43,584 bases of DNA from an uncultured Rhodospirillales bacterium (GTDB taxonomy: Bacteria; Pseudomonadota; Alphaproteobacteria; Acetobacterales; Acetobacteraceae), in contig CAIMWH010000088.1 in the NCBI GenBank assembly GCA_903845065.1, positions 1 through 43,584 on the forward strand, written 5' to 3'. Below, piece after piece: positions 15,040 to 26,800 of the stretch. Made by a program: the position numbers and the translations under genes. A model generated the notes under the pieces. It was given only the letters and a program-made list of their open reading frames with translations. It did no database searches and was not told the DNA's origin. The first letter of the stretch is position 1, and each line of letters starts with the position of its first letter.

Positions 15040-17360
15040 CGCACCTGCTGCGCCGCCCCGGCCATCGTATCCATGAAGTCCCGCACGTATTCCTCCACCT
15101 GCCCGAGCGGGCGGCGGCGGATTTCGGCGCGGATGCCGTGGCGGATGTCCGCCCGTCGCGCCCGATCGGCCGCCAGTTGCAGCGCCGTGGCCTCGTACTC
15201 CGCGATCGTGTTCACCGCCAGGTCGCCCAGCCCGGCATTGGTCAGGTTGGACAGGCTGAGCCGCTCGAAAAACGCCGGACCGGCAAGGCTGACGGTGGGC
15301 ACGCCCATCCACAGCGCCTCGCAGGTGGTGGTGCCGCCGGTCTGCGGGAAGCTGTCGAGCGCGATGTCGATCTTGTTGTAGTGCGGCATGTGGGTGCCGC
15401 GCACACCCACGAACTCCACCCGGTCTTCGCTGACACCGTGCGCCGCAAAGGCCGCGCGGGTATTGGCCTGGAACGCCGCCGTGGCGCCCTCGGGCCGCAC
15501 GAACAGGAAGCGCGCGCCATCCACCGCCGCCGTGATCCGCGCCCAGGTGGCCAGCACCTCGGGCGAATACTTGTAGGGGTTGTTCATCGTCCCGAAGGTC
15601 AGGTAGCCGCGGCGTTCCTCGGGCAGCCCCGCCTCGATGGCGACCCGCGTGCTGAAGCCGAGATTGCCCAGCACCACCCAGCTCTTCGGCAGCACCAGCG
15701 GCTTCTCGATCAGCAACGCATCGTCGGTCGGGCGGTTGTAGGGATCGACCACCAGGTAATCGATGCTCTCCGGCCCCGCCGAATGCGGGTAGCCGAGCCA
15801 ACTCGCCTGGATGCGCGCCGGGCGCCACGCCATCACCGCGAGCTTGTTCATGTAGGTGGTGCCGCCGAGCTCCACCAGCATATCGAGGTCATCCTCGGCG
15901 ATCAGCGCCGCCGCATCCCGGTCCGAGATCGCTGGCGCCAGGCGGAAGCCGTCGCACAGCCCGGCAATCCGGGTCTGCACGCCATCCCCGCCGCCGCTGT
16001 TCCAGGAGTAGCAGTAGACCTCGAACCGGCTGCGGTCGTAGTGCTCGATGATTGGCAGCGCGAAATAGGCGACGGGATGGTTGCGCAGGTCCGATGACAT
16101 CAGGCCGAGGCGGATCTTGGCCCGCCCTGTGCGCACCGTCGGCCGTGCCAGCGGCGAGCGCGCCGCCGCCGCGTCCACCGTCCGCCCCCAGCGGCGATGC
16201 GCGTCCACCAGCAGCATCCGGTCCTCTTGGGTGCGAACCTGCGCCATCTGGTAGTGCAGCGCGCTGATATAGCCGGTGTTGGCCCAGTGGTTGGTGAGTT
16301 GCGCGAAACTGCCAACCCTTTCCGCCGCTTCGTGATTGCAGGCCCGGTTGAGGATGGAGGTGATCGATCGCGCGTGGGACAGCATGTTGCCGCCCAACGC
16401 CACCCGGCGCAGCGCCAAATCATACGCCTCGGCGATATGCGCCGCCTCGTCCTTGCCGCGGGTGCGATCGAGGCTGTCGGCGAGATCGGCCAGCGCGTCG
16501 GGGTTCTGTGGGTCGAGGCGAACGGCGGCGCGCAGATGGGTATTGGCGGCGGCGCGATCGCCATGCATCACCGTGCGGGCGATCTGGATATGCACCCAGG
16601 CCTGGTCCGGCAGCCGCGCGAGCAGCGCTGTGCCATAGGCGGTCGCCGCCGCCTGCTGCCCGGCGCGGCGCAGCAAGGCGAACTTCGCCTCGCAGAAATT
16701 CCGCGCGTCCGGGTGCGCCGCGAGGCCCTCCTCGATCAACGCCAGCGCCTCGGCATGGCGCCCCATCTCGTCCAGCGCCCCGGCCGGCTCGATCCAGTTG
16801 CGGCCATCGCGCGGATCAAGCCGGCGTGCGATGGCGAACTGGGCGAGGGCGCGCGTGGTGTCGCCCATCTGGCGGTAGGCCACGCCGAGCAGGCGCTGGT
16901 ATTCGGCGTTGTCGGGCGTCAGGTTCACCGCCTGGGCAAACGCCGCCGCGGCCGGTGGACCGGCGCGGCGGGCAAGATGGATGTTCCCGGCGTTGACCAG
17001 CGGAGACGGGCTCGCGGGACCGAGCACGGCGGCGGCGGCGAACAGCGCGAGCGCTTCGTCGAACTGGCCGAGGTTCTTCAGCACCACGCCGAGCAGGTTG
17101 TTCAGTGCGAAATCCGCCTTCGCCACACTGACGGCATGGCGCAGCCAGCGCTCGGCATCAGCGAGACGGCCAACCTGGAACAGCAGCAGGCACAATTCGT
17201 GCAGCGCGTTGCGGGAAATCGGCACGCCCTTGTCCCGATGCAATTCGGCCGCCCCGGTGAGGGCAGCGAGCACCGCCGCCTTGTCGCCCCGGTTGCGGGC
17301 GGCCTGCGCGGTGGCCAGCAGCGCGTTCATCTCCGGATTGGCGCGACGTGGATCAGCCAT
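15036..17360 (-). CDS. TPR-containing GT41 glycosyltransferase (SPINDLY/OGT-like)
   Basis: A 774-residue cytoplasmic protein. Residues ~1-330 are tetratricopeptide-like helices (ALAALTGAAELHRDKG, FDEALALFAAAAVLGP, DNAEYQRLLGVAYRQMGDT). From ~400 it is the GT41 catalytic region: IRLGLMSSDLRNHPVAYF, DMLVELGGTTYMNKL, IQASWLGYPHSAGPESIDYLV, YLTFGTMNNPYKYSPE, LDSFPQTGGTTTCEALWMGVPTVSL, the last being the nucleotide-sugar site. GT41 enzymes transfer GlcNAc, fucose or hexoses to Ser/Thr or, in the HMW1C branch, to Asn of N-x-S/T in adhesins. The gene lies 199 bp downstream of the giant RTX gene on the same strand, making that protein a candidate acceptor. Donor and acceptor are not readable. Confidence 0.88.
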   Translation of the reverse strand: MADPRRANPEMNALLATAQAARNRGDKAAVLAALTGAAELHRDKGVPISRNALHELCLLLFQVGRLADAERWLRHAVSVAKADFALNNLLGVVLKNLGQFDEALALFAAAAVLGPASPSPLVNAGNIHLARRAGPPAAAAFAQAVNLTPDNAEYQRLLGVAYRQMGDTTRALAQFAIARRLDPRDGRNWIEPAGALDEMGRHAEALALIEEGLAAHPDARNFCEAKFALLRRAGQQAAATAYGTALLARLPDQAWVHIQIARTVMHGDRAAANTHLRAAVRLDPQNPDALADLADSLDRTRGKDEAAHIAEAYDLALRRVALGGNMLSHARSITSILNRACNHEAAERVGSFAQLTNHWANTGYISALHYQMAQVRTQEDRMLLVDAHRRWGRTVDAAAARSPLARPTVRTGRAKIRLGLMSSDLRNHPVAYFALPIIEHYDRSRFEVYCYSWNSGGGDGVQTRIAGLCDGFRLAPAISDRDAAALIAEDDLDMLVELGGTTYMNKLAVMAWRPARIQASWLGYPHSAGPESIDYLVVDPYNRPTDDALLIEKPLVLPKSWVVLGNLGFSTRVAIEAGLPEERRGYLTFGTMNNPYKYSPEVLATWARITAAVDGARFLFVRPEGATAAFQANTRAAFAAHGVSEDRVEFVGVRGTHMPHYNKIDIALDSFPQTGGTTTCEALWMGVPTVSLAGPAFFERLSLSNLTNAGLGDLAVNTIAEYEATALQLAADRARRADIRHGIRAEIRRRPLGQVEEYVRDFMDTMAGAAQQVR

Positions 17361-17559
17361 GGCACTTGCTGCCGAGCATCAGCCGGACTCCTGGGGTTAC
17401 CGGGGTGGGAGGTGCGGCAATGGACCGCGCGGCATGAATTATCTCTTTATCCACGACAACATGCCATCGTGCTTCGTGCATCCGGTGCACCAGCGGGCGC
17501 GGCACGGGGGAAATCCCCCTACGCCATCGCCCGCCGCCTGCCCGTCCAGCCCCCTTCGG
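17361..17559. other. Spacer between giant RTX gene and glycosyltransferase gene
   Basis: 199 bp with two small inverted repeats: GTGCA/TGCAC at 17476-17490 and GGGGG/CCCCC at 17506-17519. Neither is followed by a T-run on the minus strand, so no clear terminator separates the RTX gene from the glycosyltransferase and read-through is possible. A weak AGGAG lies 27 bp before the glycosyltransferase ATG. Confidence 0.4.
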
Positions 17560-17815
17560 CTAGAAGAAGTGCACATCCGCCGCCGATACCGCGGCGCCGT
17601 TGGCGAGATGGATGGTCTCGGTCACGCCACCACCCGCCGCCGTCACCTGCCAATCCGTCGCGGTCTGCTGGACGAAGCTCGCCCCGGCCGCCGCCGTTCC
17701 GTAGCCGTGGAACACCAGCTGGTCGGCACCGCCGCCGAGGCTGCCGATGAAGTCGGTGATGGTGTCGCCATTAGCCTCCCCGGCATGGAACACGAAGGTG
17801 TCGCTCCCTGCCCCG
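17560..17815 (-). other. C-terminal type I secretion-like domain of the giant RTX protein
   Basis: The last ~85 residues change from RTX repeats to a beta-rich segment: SDTFVFHAGEANGDTITDF, a hydrophobic strand (DQLVFHGYG), then ETIHLANGAAVSAADVHFF. An acidic residue followed by a hydrophobic tail at the extreme end is common in type I secretion signals. The function is inferred from position and pattern. Confidence 0.7.
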
Positions 17816-20800
17816 CCAGTCAGCACGTCGGCGCTGCCGCCGCCGTCGATGGTGTCATTGCCGGCACCGCCCACGATCACGTTGGCCCCACCGTTTCCGA
17901 CGCCATGGAAGTTGCCGGCGCCAACGAACGTCATGTTCTCCAGGTTGGTGCCGAGCGTGTAGCTGCTCAGCGCCACATTGACAGTATCGGTGCCACCGCC
18001 GGCCGCTTCCACCACCGCATCGCCAGGGTTGTCGATGAAGTAGGTGTCGTTGCCCACGCCGCCGGCCATGATATCGGCCCCTGCCCCGCCATCGAGCGAG
18101 TCATTGCCGAGCCCGCCGATCAGGCTGTCGTTGCCGGTGCCGCCGGTCAGCGAGTCGTTGCCGTTGCCGCCATCGAGCGTGTCGTCACCGGCGCCGCCAC
18201 GCAGGCTGTCATTGCCCACGTTGCCGGTGATCGCGTTGTCGCCCGTGTTGCCCCACCCGGTGCTGCCGATGGTGCGCGTGATGACGAGGTTCTCCACCTG
18301 GCTGCCAAGCTGGTAGAACGCCAGCCCAGACAGCACGGTATCGGTGCCGCCGCCCGCCGCCTCGCTCACCACATCGCCCGAATTGTCGACGATGTAGGTG
18401 TCGTTGCCGACGCCGCCGGCCATGGTGTCCTTGCCGGCGCCACCATCGAGGGTATCGGCGCCGAGGCCACCGATGAGGCTGTCATTGTCGGTGCCGCCGG
18501 TCAGCGAGTCATTGCCGTCACCGCCATCGAGCGTATCGTCACCGGCACCGCCGCGCAGGCTGTCATTGCCGAGGTTGCCGGTGATGGCATTGTCCCCGGT
18601 ATTGCCCCACCCGCTCGCGCTCGCGGTGGTGGTGATGGTCAGGTTCTCCACGTTCGCGCCGAGTTGGTAGAACGTCAGGCTGGACAACACGGTATCCGTG
18701 CCGCCACCCGCCGCCTCGGTCACCACGTCGGTGGCGGTATCGACGAGGTAGGTGTCGTTACCGCCGCCGCCCGCCATGCTGTCCGCGCCCGGGCCGCCAT
18801 CGAGGGTATCCTCGCCCAGCCCGCCGATGAGGCTGTCATCGCCGGTGCCGCCGGTCAGCGTGTCGTCGCCGGCCCCGCCATCGATGGTGTCGTCCCCGGC
18901 ACCGCCGCGCAGGCTGTCATTGCCGACGTTGCCGATGATGACGTTGTTCCCGCCGTTACCCCAGCCGGTCGCGCTGGCCCCGGTGGTGATGGTCAGGTTT
19001 TCGACGTCGGTGGGCAGCTGGTAGAATGCCAGGCTCGACAGCACGGTATCGGTGCCCTGCCCGACCTGCTCGCTCACCGTCTCGCCGGAATGGTTGACGA
19101 TGTAAGTGTCGTTGCCGATGCCGCCGGTCAGCGAGTCATGCCCGCTCAGCCCGCCATCCAGCGTGTCGTCGCCGCTGCCGCCGGCAAGCGTGTCGTTGCC
19201 CGTCCCGCCGGTGATGCGGTTGGCCAACTCATTGCCGATGCCATGGAAGTTGCCGAACCCGATGAACTGCAGGTTCTCGACATTGCTGCCGAGCCCGAGG
19301 TTGTAGGTGTTCAGCTCCACCTGGATGGTATCGATACCCTCGTTGGCAAGTTCGGTGACCACGTCGCCCGGGTTGCTGACGACATAGAGATCGTTGCCGC
19401 CGCCGCCCACCATGGTGTCGTTGCCGTCGCCGCCATCGAGCGTATCGTCCCCGGCCGCGCCGACCAGGGAGTCGGTACCGGCATCGCCATAGAGGTAGTC
19501 GTCGCCACCCTCGCCGACGATGGTGTCGTTGCCGCCGAAGCCATGGACGGTATCGCCCAGCCCGCCGGTGAACGGCCCGCCCTGGCTGTTGTGCGCACCG
19601 TCGATGGAGTCGTTCTGATCCGAGCCGTTGATGACGAGGCCGGTGTTGGAGGGCGACAGCGTGAACAATTGATCGGAGAACTGCGCGTACTGGACGTTGA
19701 CAAGGTGGTCGGTATCGCCGAGCGCCCCGCCGGTGTCGGCGAAGTTGTCGACGATGATGTACTGGTCGTGCCCGCTGCCATCCTGGCCATTGTAGGTGAT
19801 GGTGTAGTGCGAACGCGGCCCATCATACACGGCGGTGTTCACGCCGATGCCGCCATCGATGCTGTCGTTGCCGGCACCACCGTAGAGGATGTCGTTGCCG
19901 GCACCGCCGAGCAGCAGGTCGTCTCGCGCGCCACCGTGCAGCACGTCATCCCCGATGCCGCCATCGAGCGTGCCATCACCGGCCAGGGTGTCGTCGCCGG
20001 CATCGCCGGTCAGGCTTCCGATGCCGCTGATGCTGTCATTGCCCAACCCGCCATCCAGCGCGTTGAGGCTGAGCAGCACGTTACGCAGGTCAAGCCGGTC
20101 ACCGTAGTACGGCTGGCCGAAGTAGCCCGGATACCAGCCGGTGATGACGTCCGCTGTCGAGCCTGGTGCCCAGCTCACCACATAGGTGTGCTGATGGGCG
20201 CCCGCGCTGCCGTTGTACTGGTCGAACCCGGTGCCGAAGGAAACGTTCTCGAAGACGTCATTGCCGCCGAAGCTGTTGAAGACGTTGTTGCCCTGGTCAT
20301 CGCTGAAGGTGTCGTTGCCGGTGCTGCCGTTCAGCGTGTCGTTACCGCTGTTGCCGCTCTGGGAGATCCCAGGAGTGAACGGATTGATGATGGGCGCGAA
20401 GATGCTGCCGCCCACCTTGTCCGGCGTCGCATCCAGGATCGACAGGATGGTCTGCCAGTTGGCCGGCCCCGGGCCGACATTGGTGTTCACCTGCACCAGC
20501 GTACCACCGGCACCGTTGCCGATGTACTGGATCCGCCCGGATGTCAGCGCATCCACCTGGGTTCCGACGATGGTGTCGTTGCCGTCACCGCCGAGCAGCG
20601 CGCCCTGTCCGGTCAGGACATCGTCGCCGGTGCCGCCATCGAGGGTGTCATCGCCGCCATGGCCGGTCAGCGTGTCATCGCCATCGCCGCCGGCGAGATT
20701 GCCGACGCCGCTGATGTTGTCGTTGCCGATACCGCCATCGATGGAGCTGTTGCCGAAGATGCCGGTGCCGCCGATCAGCACGTCATTTCCAGAGCCGCCG

Positions 20801-23800
20801 GTGATGGTATCCGGCCCATTGCTGCCGGTGATGGTGTCGTTGCCGGCGCCGCCGTCGAGCAAGTTGGTGTCGGCGCCGCCGTCGATGCTGTCATTGCCAT
20901 CGCCGCCGGAGAGGGTGTCGTCGCCGAAGCCGCCGAGCACGGTATCGTCACCCGCATTGCCCATCAGGCAATCCGGACCGTCGGCGCCGTCGAGATAGTC
21001 ATCGCCCGCACTGCCGGACACCGTGTCATGCCCGGCGCCGCCGAGCAGCACGTTGTTGCCAGTGCCCTCGGCGGTGATGCTGTCCGCACCGCTGCCGCCC
21101 TGCACGATGTTGTTGCCGAAGCCGCCGTCGATGGTGTCATTGCCATCGCCGCCCGACATGCTGTCGTCGAACGCCGTGCCGGTCAGATTGGCATTGGTCC
21201 ACGGGTTGCCCGGTGCCGGCGGCGCGACCGTGAAGATCGTGCCGGTATTGGCCGAGGTCGGCAGGAACGGCGGATCGGGGAACGGCAGGTAGGTGGTCTC
21301 CAGGAAATCCAGTTCCTGGACATTGGCGATGTGATCCTGGCCCTGGTTGGCCGGGTTGCCGATCCGGTTGTCGATGACGAAGTAGCCGCCGGCGCCGTCC
21401 TGCACCACGGTGGAATAGGCCCGCAGCGAGGTGTAGCGGACGGTGTTGCTGCCGGTGCCGCCGTCGATGGAGTCATCGCCGGTGCTGCCCATGAAGCTGT
21501 CGTCGCCGTTGCCGCCCATCAGGGTGCCGCGGCCGTTGATGGTATCGTTGCCATCGCCGCCCTGGAGCAGGTTCAGGCCGACCTGGTCGTAGAGGGAGTC
21601 ATTGCCGCCACCGGCATCCACGGTATCCCGGCCGTCACCGCCCAGGATGATGTCGTTGCCGGCGCCGGTCGCGACGCTGTCATTCCCGGTCCCGGCGTCA
21701 ACATAGTTGCCGCCATCGCCGCCCACCACGGTGTCCTGGCCATCGCCGCCGAGCAGCGTGTTGTGCCCGCTGCCGCCGTCGACATAGTCATCCCCGCCGC
21801 CGGCGATGATGCTGTCATTGCCGCTATCGCCGAACAGGAAGTCGAAGCCGTCCCCGGCGATCACGGTGTCATCGCCGTCCCCGGCATGGACCTCGTTGTC
21901 GCCCGCACCGGCATCGATGTTGTCGTCGCCGGCCTGGCCATAGATGAGGTCGTTCTCGGTGCCGCCCAGCACGGTGTCATCCCCTGCGCCGGCATCGATG
22001 TAGTCGGCACCAGACAGCCCGTTGATGGAGTCGTTGCCGAAGCCGGCCAGGATGGTGTCGTTGCCCGCGCCGGGGAACGGCGCGGTGATCCCGCCGCCAT
22101 AGTTGGTGTTGCCCAATCCGGCGATGGTGTCGTTGGTCAGGCTGGCGCTGTCGTCGATCTTCACGCCCGGGTTGGATGCCGCGACGTAGGCGCCATCGGA
22201 GAAGATCAGCTCCTGGATGCCGATCAGCGTGTCCTTGCCGTCGGGTCCGTTGCCGCCGTTGCGGTTGTCATAGACATACACACGCCCCGCCGGCAACCCG
22301 GCCGCCAACGTCTCGTTGGTAGCGATCACGCCATTGACAAACACGGTGTAGTTGTCGCGCGAGCCCGAGTAGACCGCGACATCCACCGCCAGCGGATTGC
22401 TGGTGCCGAGGCCGCCACCCATGATCAGGTCGTCGCCGCCACCGCCGGTGAACCGATCGGCGCCGAGGCCACCCAGCAGCGTGTCGGCGTTGTCGCCGCC
22501 ATCCAGCGTATCGTCGCCGGTACCGCCAACCAGCACGTCATTGCCCCAGGCGCCATACAGCGAGTCATCGCCGTCCCCGCCATCGAGCGTCTCGTTGCCC
22601 GACACCGGATAGCCCCAGAAGGTATACATGATCCCGATAAGGGTATCGTCGCCGGTCTCGCCGCTTGCCGAACTGTTGTAGGTGTTCAGCAGGTCGTTGC
22701 CGGTGCCGCCCCACAGGGTGCCCTGGCCATACAGCGTATCGTTGCCCACGCCGCCGAGCAGCAGCGAGGCCGGGTTGAACCCGCTGTGCAGCGAGTCATT
22801 GCCGATGCCACCATCCAGGGTGCCCGGGCCATAGAGCGAGTCATCGCCCGCATCACCGGTGAGCAGGCTGAGATTGCTGCTGCCCCAGACGCTGCCGGAA
22901 CCCAGGTTGTCGCTGCCGTTGCCGCCATCGATGGTGTCATCGCCATTGCCGGCGACCACGGTGTCGTTGCCGTCACCACCGCTGATGGTGTCATCGCCGC
23001 TGCCCGCGGTGATGCTGTCATTGCCATCCGCGCCGGTGATGGTGTCGAAGCCGTCACCCACGAACACCATGTCATCGCCGAAGCTGCCGTCCACGGTGTT
23101 GTTGCCGTCGCCGGCGAAGATGGTGTCGTCACCCACATCGCCGAACAGCGTGTTGTTGCCGGCATCGCCGTAGATGATGTCGTCACCCACGTTGCCGGTG
23201 ACGCTGTCGTCGCCGGCGCCACCCCAGAGCACGTCATCGCCGGTGGCGCCGTCGATGGTGTCATCGCCGCTGCCGCCGTTGATCAGGTCGTTGCCCGCCG
23301 CGCCGAACAGGCTGTCATCGCCGGCCAGGCCCGAGATGCTGTCATCCCAGGGCGTGCCGACCATGGTGTCCGCGCCCGCCGTGCCGTCGGCGATGTTGCC
23401 GGTATTGGTGCCGGGCGCATCGATGGTGAAGGTGAGGTCATTGAAGTTGAGCTGCTCCATGCCCACCAGGGTGTCGAGGCCCTGGTTGTTGGGCGTGAAC
23501 AGCCGGTTGTCGCGCACCCAGTAGCCGCCGGCGCCATCATTGATGATCGACGAGTAGGCCCGCAGCGAATTGTAGAGGCCGGTGTCGTAGCCGGTGCTGC
23601 CATCGATGCTGTCGTCGCCCTGGTCGCCCCACAGCGTATCGTCGCCGTCGCCGGCCATGAGGGTGTCGTCGCCATACCAGCCCCAAATCGAGTCGGTGCC
23701 GGTGCCGCCGTCCAGGTACTCGGCGCCCGAATAGGCGTTGCCGAGCGGGTCATACATGATGCCCTGCAACGTATCGTCGCCGGCCTCGCCGAAGGCGGAG

Positions 23801-26800
23801 TCATTGGTGGTGCGCAGCCAATCCTGGCCTCCGCCGCCATACAGGGTGCCGTTGCCGTAGAGGCTGTCGTTGCCGAAGCCGCCCAGCAGCAGGGTGTGCG
23901 GATCGTAGCCGCTGCTGAGCCAGTCGGCCCCGGTGCCGCCATCCAGCGTTCCGCTGCCGGTGAGGGAGTCGCTGCCGTCATCGCCCGACAGCGACCCGCT
24001 GCCCGTGAGCACGTCATCGCCGATGCCGCCCAGCAGGGTGCCGTGGCCGGACAGGCTGTCGTTGCCCTCGTCGCCGCTCAGCGAATCCGCCGTGCCGGTG
24101 CCGAACAGCGAGTCATTGCCGGTGGCGCCATCCAACGTCCCGGTGCCGGCCACGGTGTCATTGCCGGCGTCGCCGAACAGCAGGTTGAGGCCGATGGTGT
24201 CGGTGATGGAGTCGCTGCCGTCATCGCCATGCAGCGTATCGGCGCCCGATCCGCCATCCATGGTGTCCGCGCCGTCATTGCCGCGCACGCTGTCATCACC
24301 GCTGCCCGCATAGAGATGGTCATCGCCGATCCCGGCCAGCACGGTGTCGTTGCCCGCATCGCCGTAGACGACGTTGTTGCCATCGCCGGCATCGATCGAG
24401 TCATCGCCCAGGTCGCCGTTGATGATGTCGTTGCCGGCGAGACCAAGGATGGTGTCGTTGCCGTAGTCCCCGGTCAGGATGTCATCGAATCCGGTGCCGA
24501 CGATCAGCAGGCCCACCACCGGCCCGCTGCCGAGGTCGAAGCTGCCGCCGAGCGAGAACGTGACGTGCTCCACGCCGTTCAGCGTGTCCTGCGCCCCGGT
24601 GATCAGGTTGGTGATGGTCCAAGTGCCGTCCAGGTTGAGGGACTTGAAGAAGTTCGCCTTCAGCCCGTCATACTCGACCGTATCGTCACCCGAGCCGCCG
24701 AAGATGTAGTTGTTGCCGCCGCCGGTGGTGAACGCATCGTCGCCCGCGCCGCCGACCAGGGTGTCGTTGCCGGTATTGCCGGCCAGGGAGTCATCGCCGC
24801 TGCCGCCCGAGAGCAGCACGCCGGTGCCGCTGGTCGCGATAAGGGTGTCATTGCCATCGCCGCCGGTGCCGGTGCCGGAGAACACCTGCAGATAGTCGTT
24901 GCCGGCGCCGCCATCGACCGCGCCCCAACCCGAGACCTGGTCATTGCCATCGCCGCCGGTCAGCGTGCCGTGGCCGCTCACCGTATCGTCGCCGGTGCCG
25001 CCATCGAGCACATCGGCAAGCCCGGTGCCGATCAGCACATCGTTGCCGATACCGCCGCTGATGGTGCCGCTGCCGGTGATGTAGTCGTCGCCGTCATCGC
25101 CGGTGATGAGGTTGTTGCCCCCCATCGCGGTGATGGAGTCGTTGCCCGCACCGCCCGAGATGCTGTTGTTGCCGCTACCCGCGGTGATGGTGTCGAAGCC
25201 GCTGCCGCCGCTGATGGAGTTGTTGCCGTTGCCGAACCGCACCCAGTCCGCCCCGTCGCCGGCGGAGATGGTGTTGTTGCCGTCGCCGCCGTCGATGCTG
25301 TTATGCCCGGCCCCGGCGCTGACAACGTTGTTGCCGGCACCCGCGTCGATGATGTTGTCGCCGCTGCCCGCGGTGATGCTGTCATCGCCATCGCCGCCGA
25401 ACAGCACATCGTTGCCGTTGCCCGCCGCGATGGTGTCATCGCCGCCGCCCGCGAACACCTGGTCGTTGCCGTCGCCCGACCGCACCAGGTCATTCCCGGC
25501 CCCGCCCGAAATGCTGTCGTCGAACGCCGTGCCGGTCAGCGTATCGCCACCCGGCGCCGCGGTCAGGATGATACCGGTGTTGAAGGTGCCAGGCTCGAAG
25601 TCGATATTGGGGAACCGCAGGATCTGCACATTGGCGACATAGTCGGTGCCGTCGTTCGCCGGGTTGAAGTTGGCCGGATTGAACTGCGAATTGTCGCTGA
25701 CGTAGAAGTTGTTCTTCGCGTCATGCACCACGGTGTAGCGCGCGCGCACCCCGAAATAGACCGAGACGTTGTCCCCGGTGCCGCCATCGATGACATCGTT
25801 TCCGGTGCCGCCGATAATCGTATCGGCGCCCTGCCCGGCATCCACGATATCATTGCCGGCGCCCGCATCGATGCTGTCGTCACCATCGCCGCCCGACACC
25901 GTGTCATCGCCCCAGAAGGCGCTGATGCAATCATTGCCGGCGCCGCCATCGAGGTATTCGTCACCCGAATACGGCACGCCGCCGCTGTACATCAGCCCGA
26001 TCAGCGTGTCGTTGCCGGCGCCGCCATAGGCCGAGTCATTGGTGGTGTTGATGCTGTCGTTGCCGGCATCGCCGAACAGCGTGCCGTTGCCGTAGATGGT
26101 GTCATTGCCACCCTGGCCATGCACAAGCGTGTTTGCATCGCCCGTGGTGATGACGTCATCGCCACCGATCACCAGCGTATTGGTGAGGTCGCCCGGCCCG
26201 TAGTCGCCGTAGAGCTGGCCGATGCCGTAGATGGTATCGTCGCCCGGCGCATCCGCCGTAGTCCCGCCGTCGCCCACCAGCCCGCCGGAGCCGGTCAGCG
26301 AGTCATCGCCGAGCCCGCCGGTCATCTGGTTGTGGCCGAGCCAGTCGCTCAGCGTATCGGCGCCCTGGCCGCCCGCCACCGTGTCATTGCCCTGCCCGCC
26401 ATCGAGGGAGTCGGCATCCGTGCCGCCCGCGAGGCTGTCGTTGCCGGAACCGCCATACAGCGTATCCGCCCCTTCGGCGCCCAGCACGGTGTCATTGCCG
26501 CTGCCGCCCCACAGCACGTCATTGCCCGACCCGCCATCGACGGAATCGTCGCCCGGCCCAGCATTCAGCCGGTCATTGCCGGCCATCCCGATCAGCGTGT
26601 CATCCCCGGCCAGCATGTTGACCGGATCGATGCCGCCATACGGCAGGATCAGCGGATCGCCATTGTCCGGCTCGATATCGTTGTCGATCCCGCCGCCCGC
26701 GCCCGGATCGGTCCACATGATCCCAGGCGCCGTCGGCACCAGCGCGAACTCGCGGTCGGCGAAGTTCAGCAGTTCCACGTTGGTGATGGTATCCGGCGCA

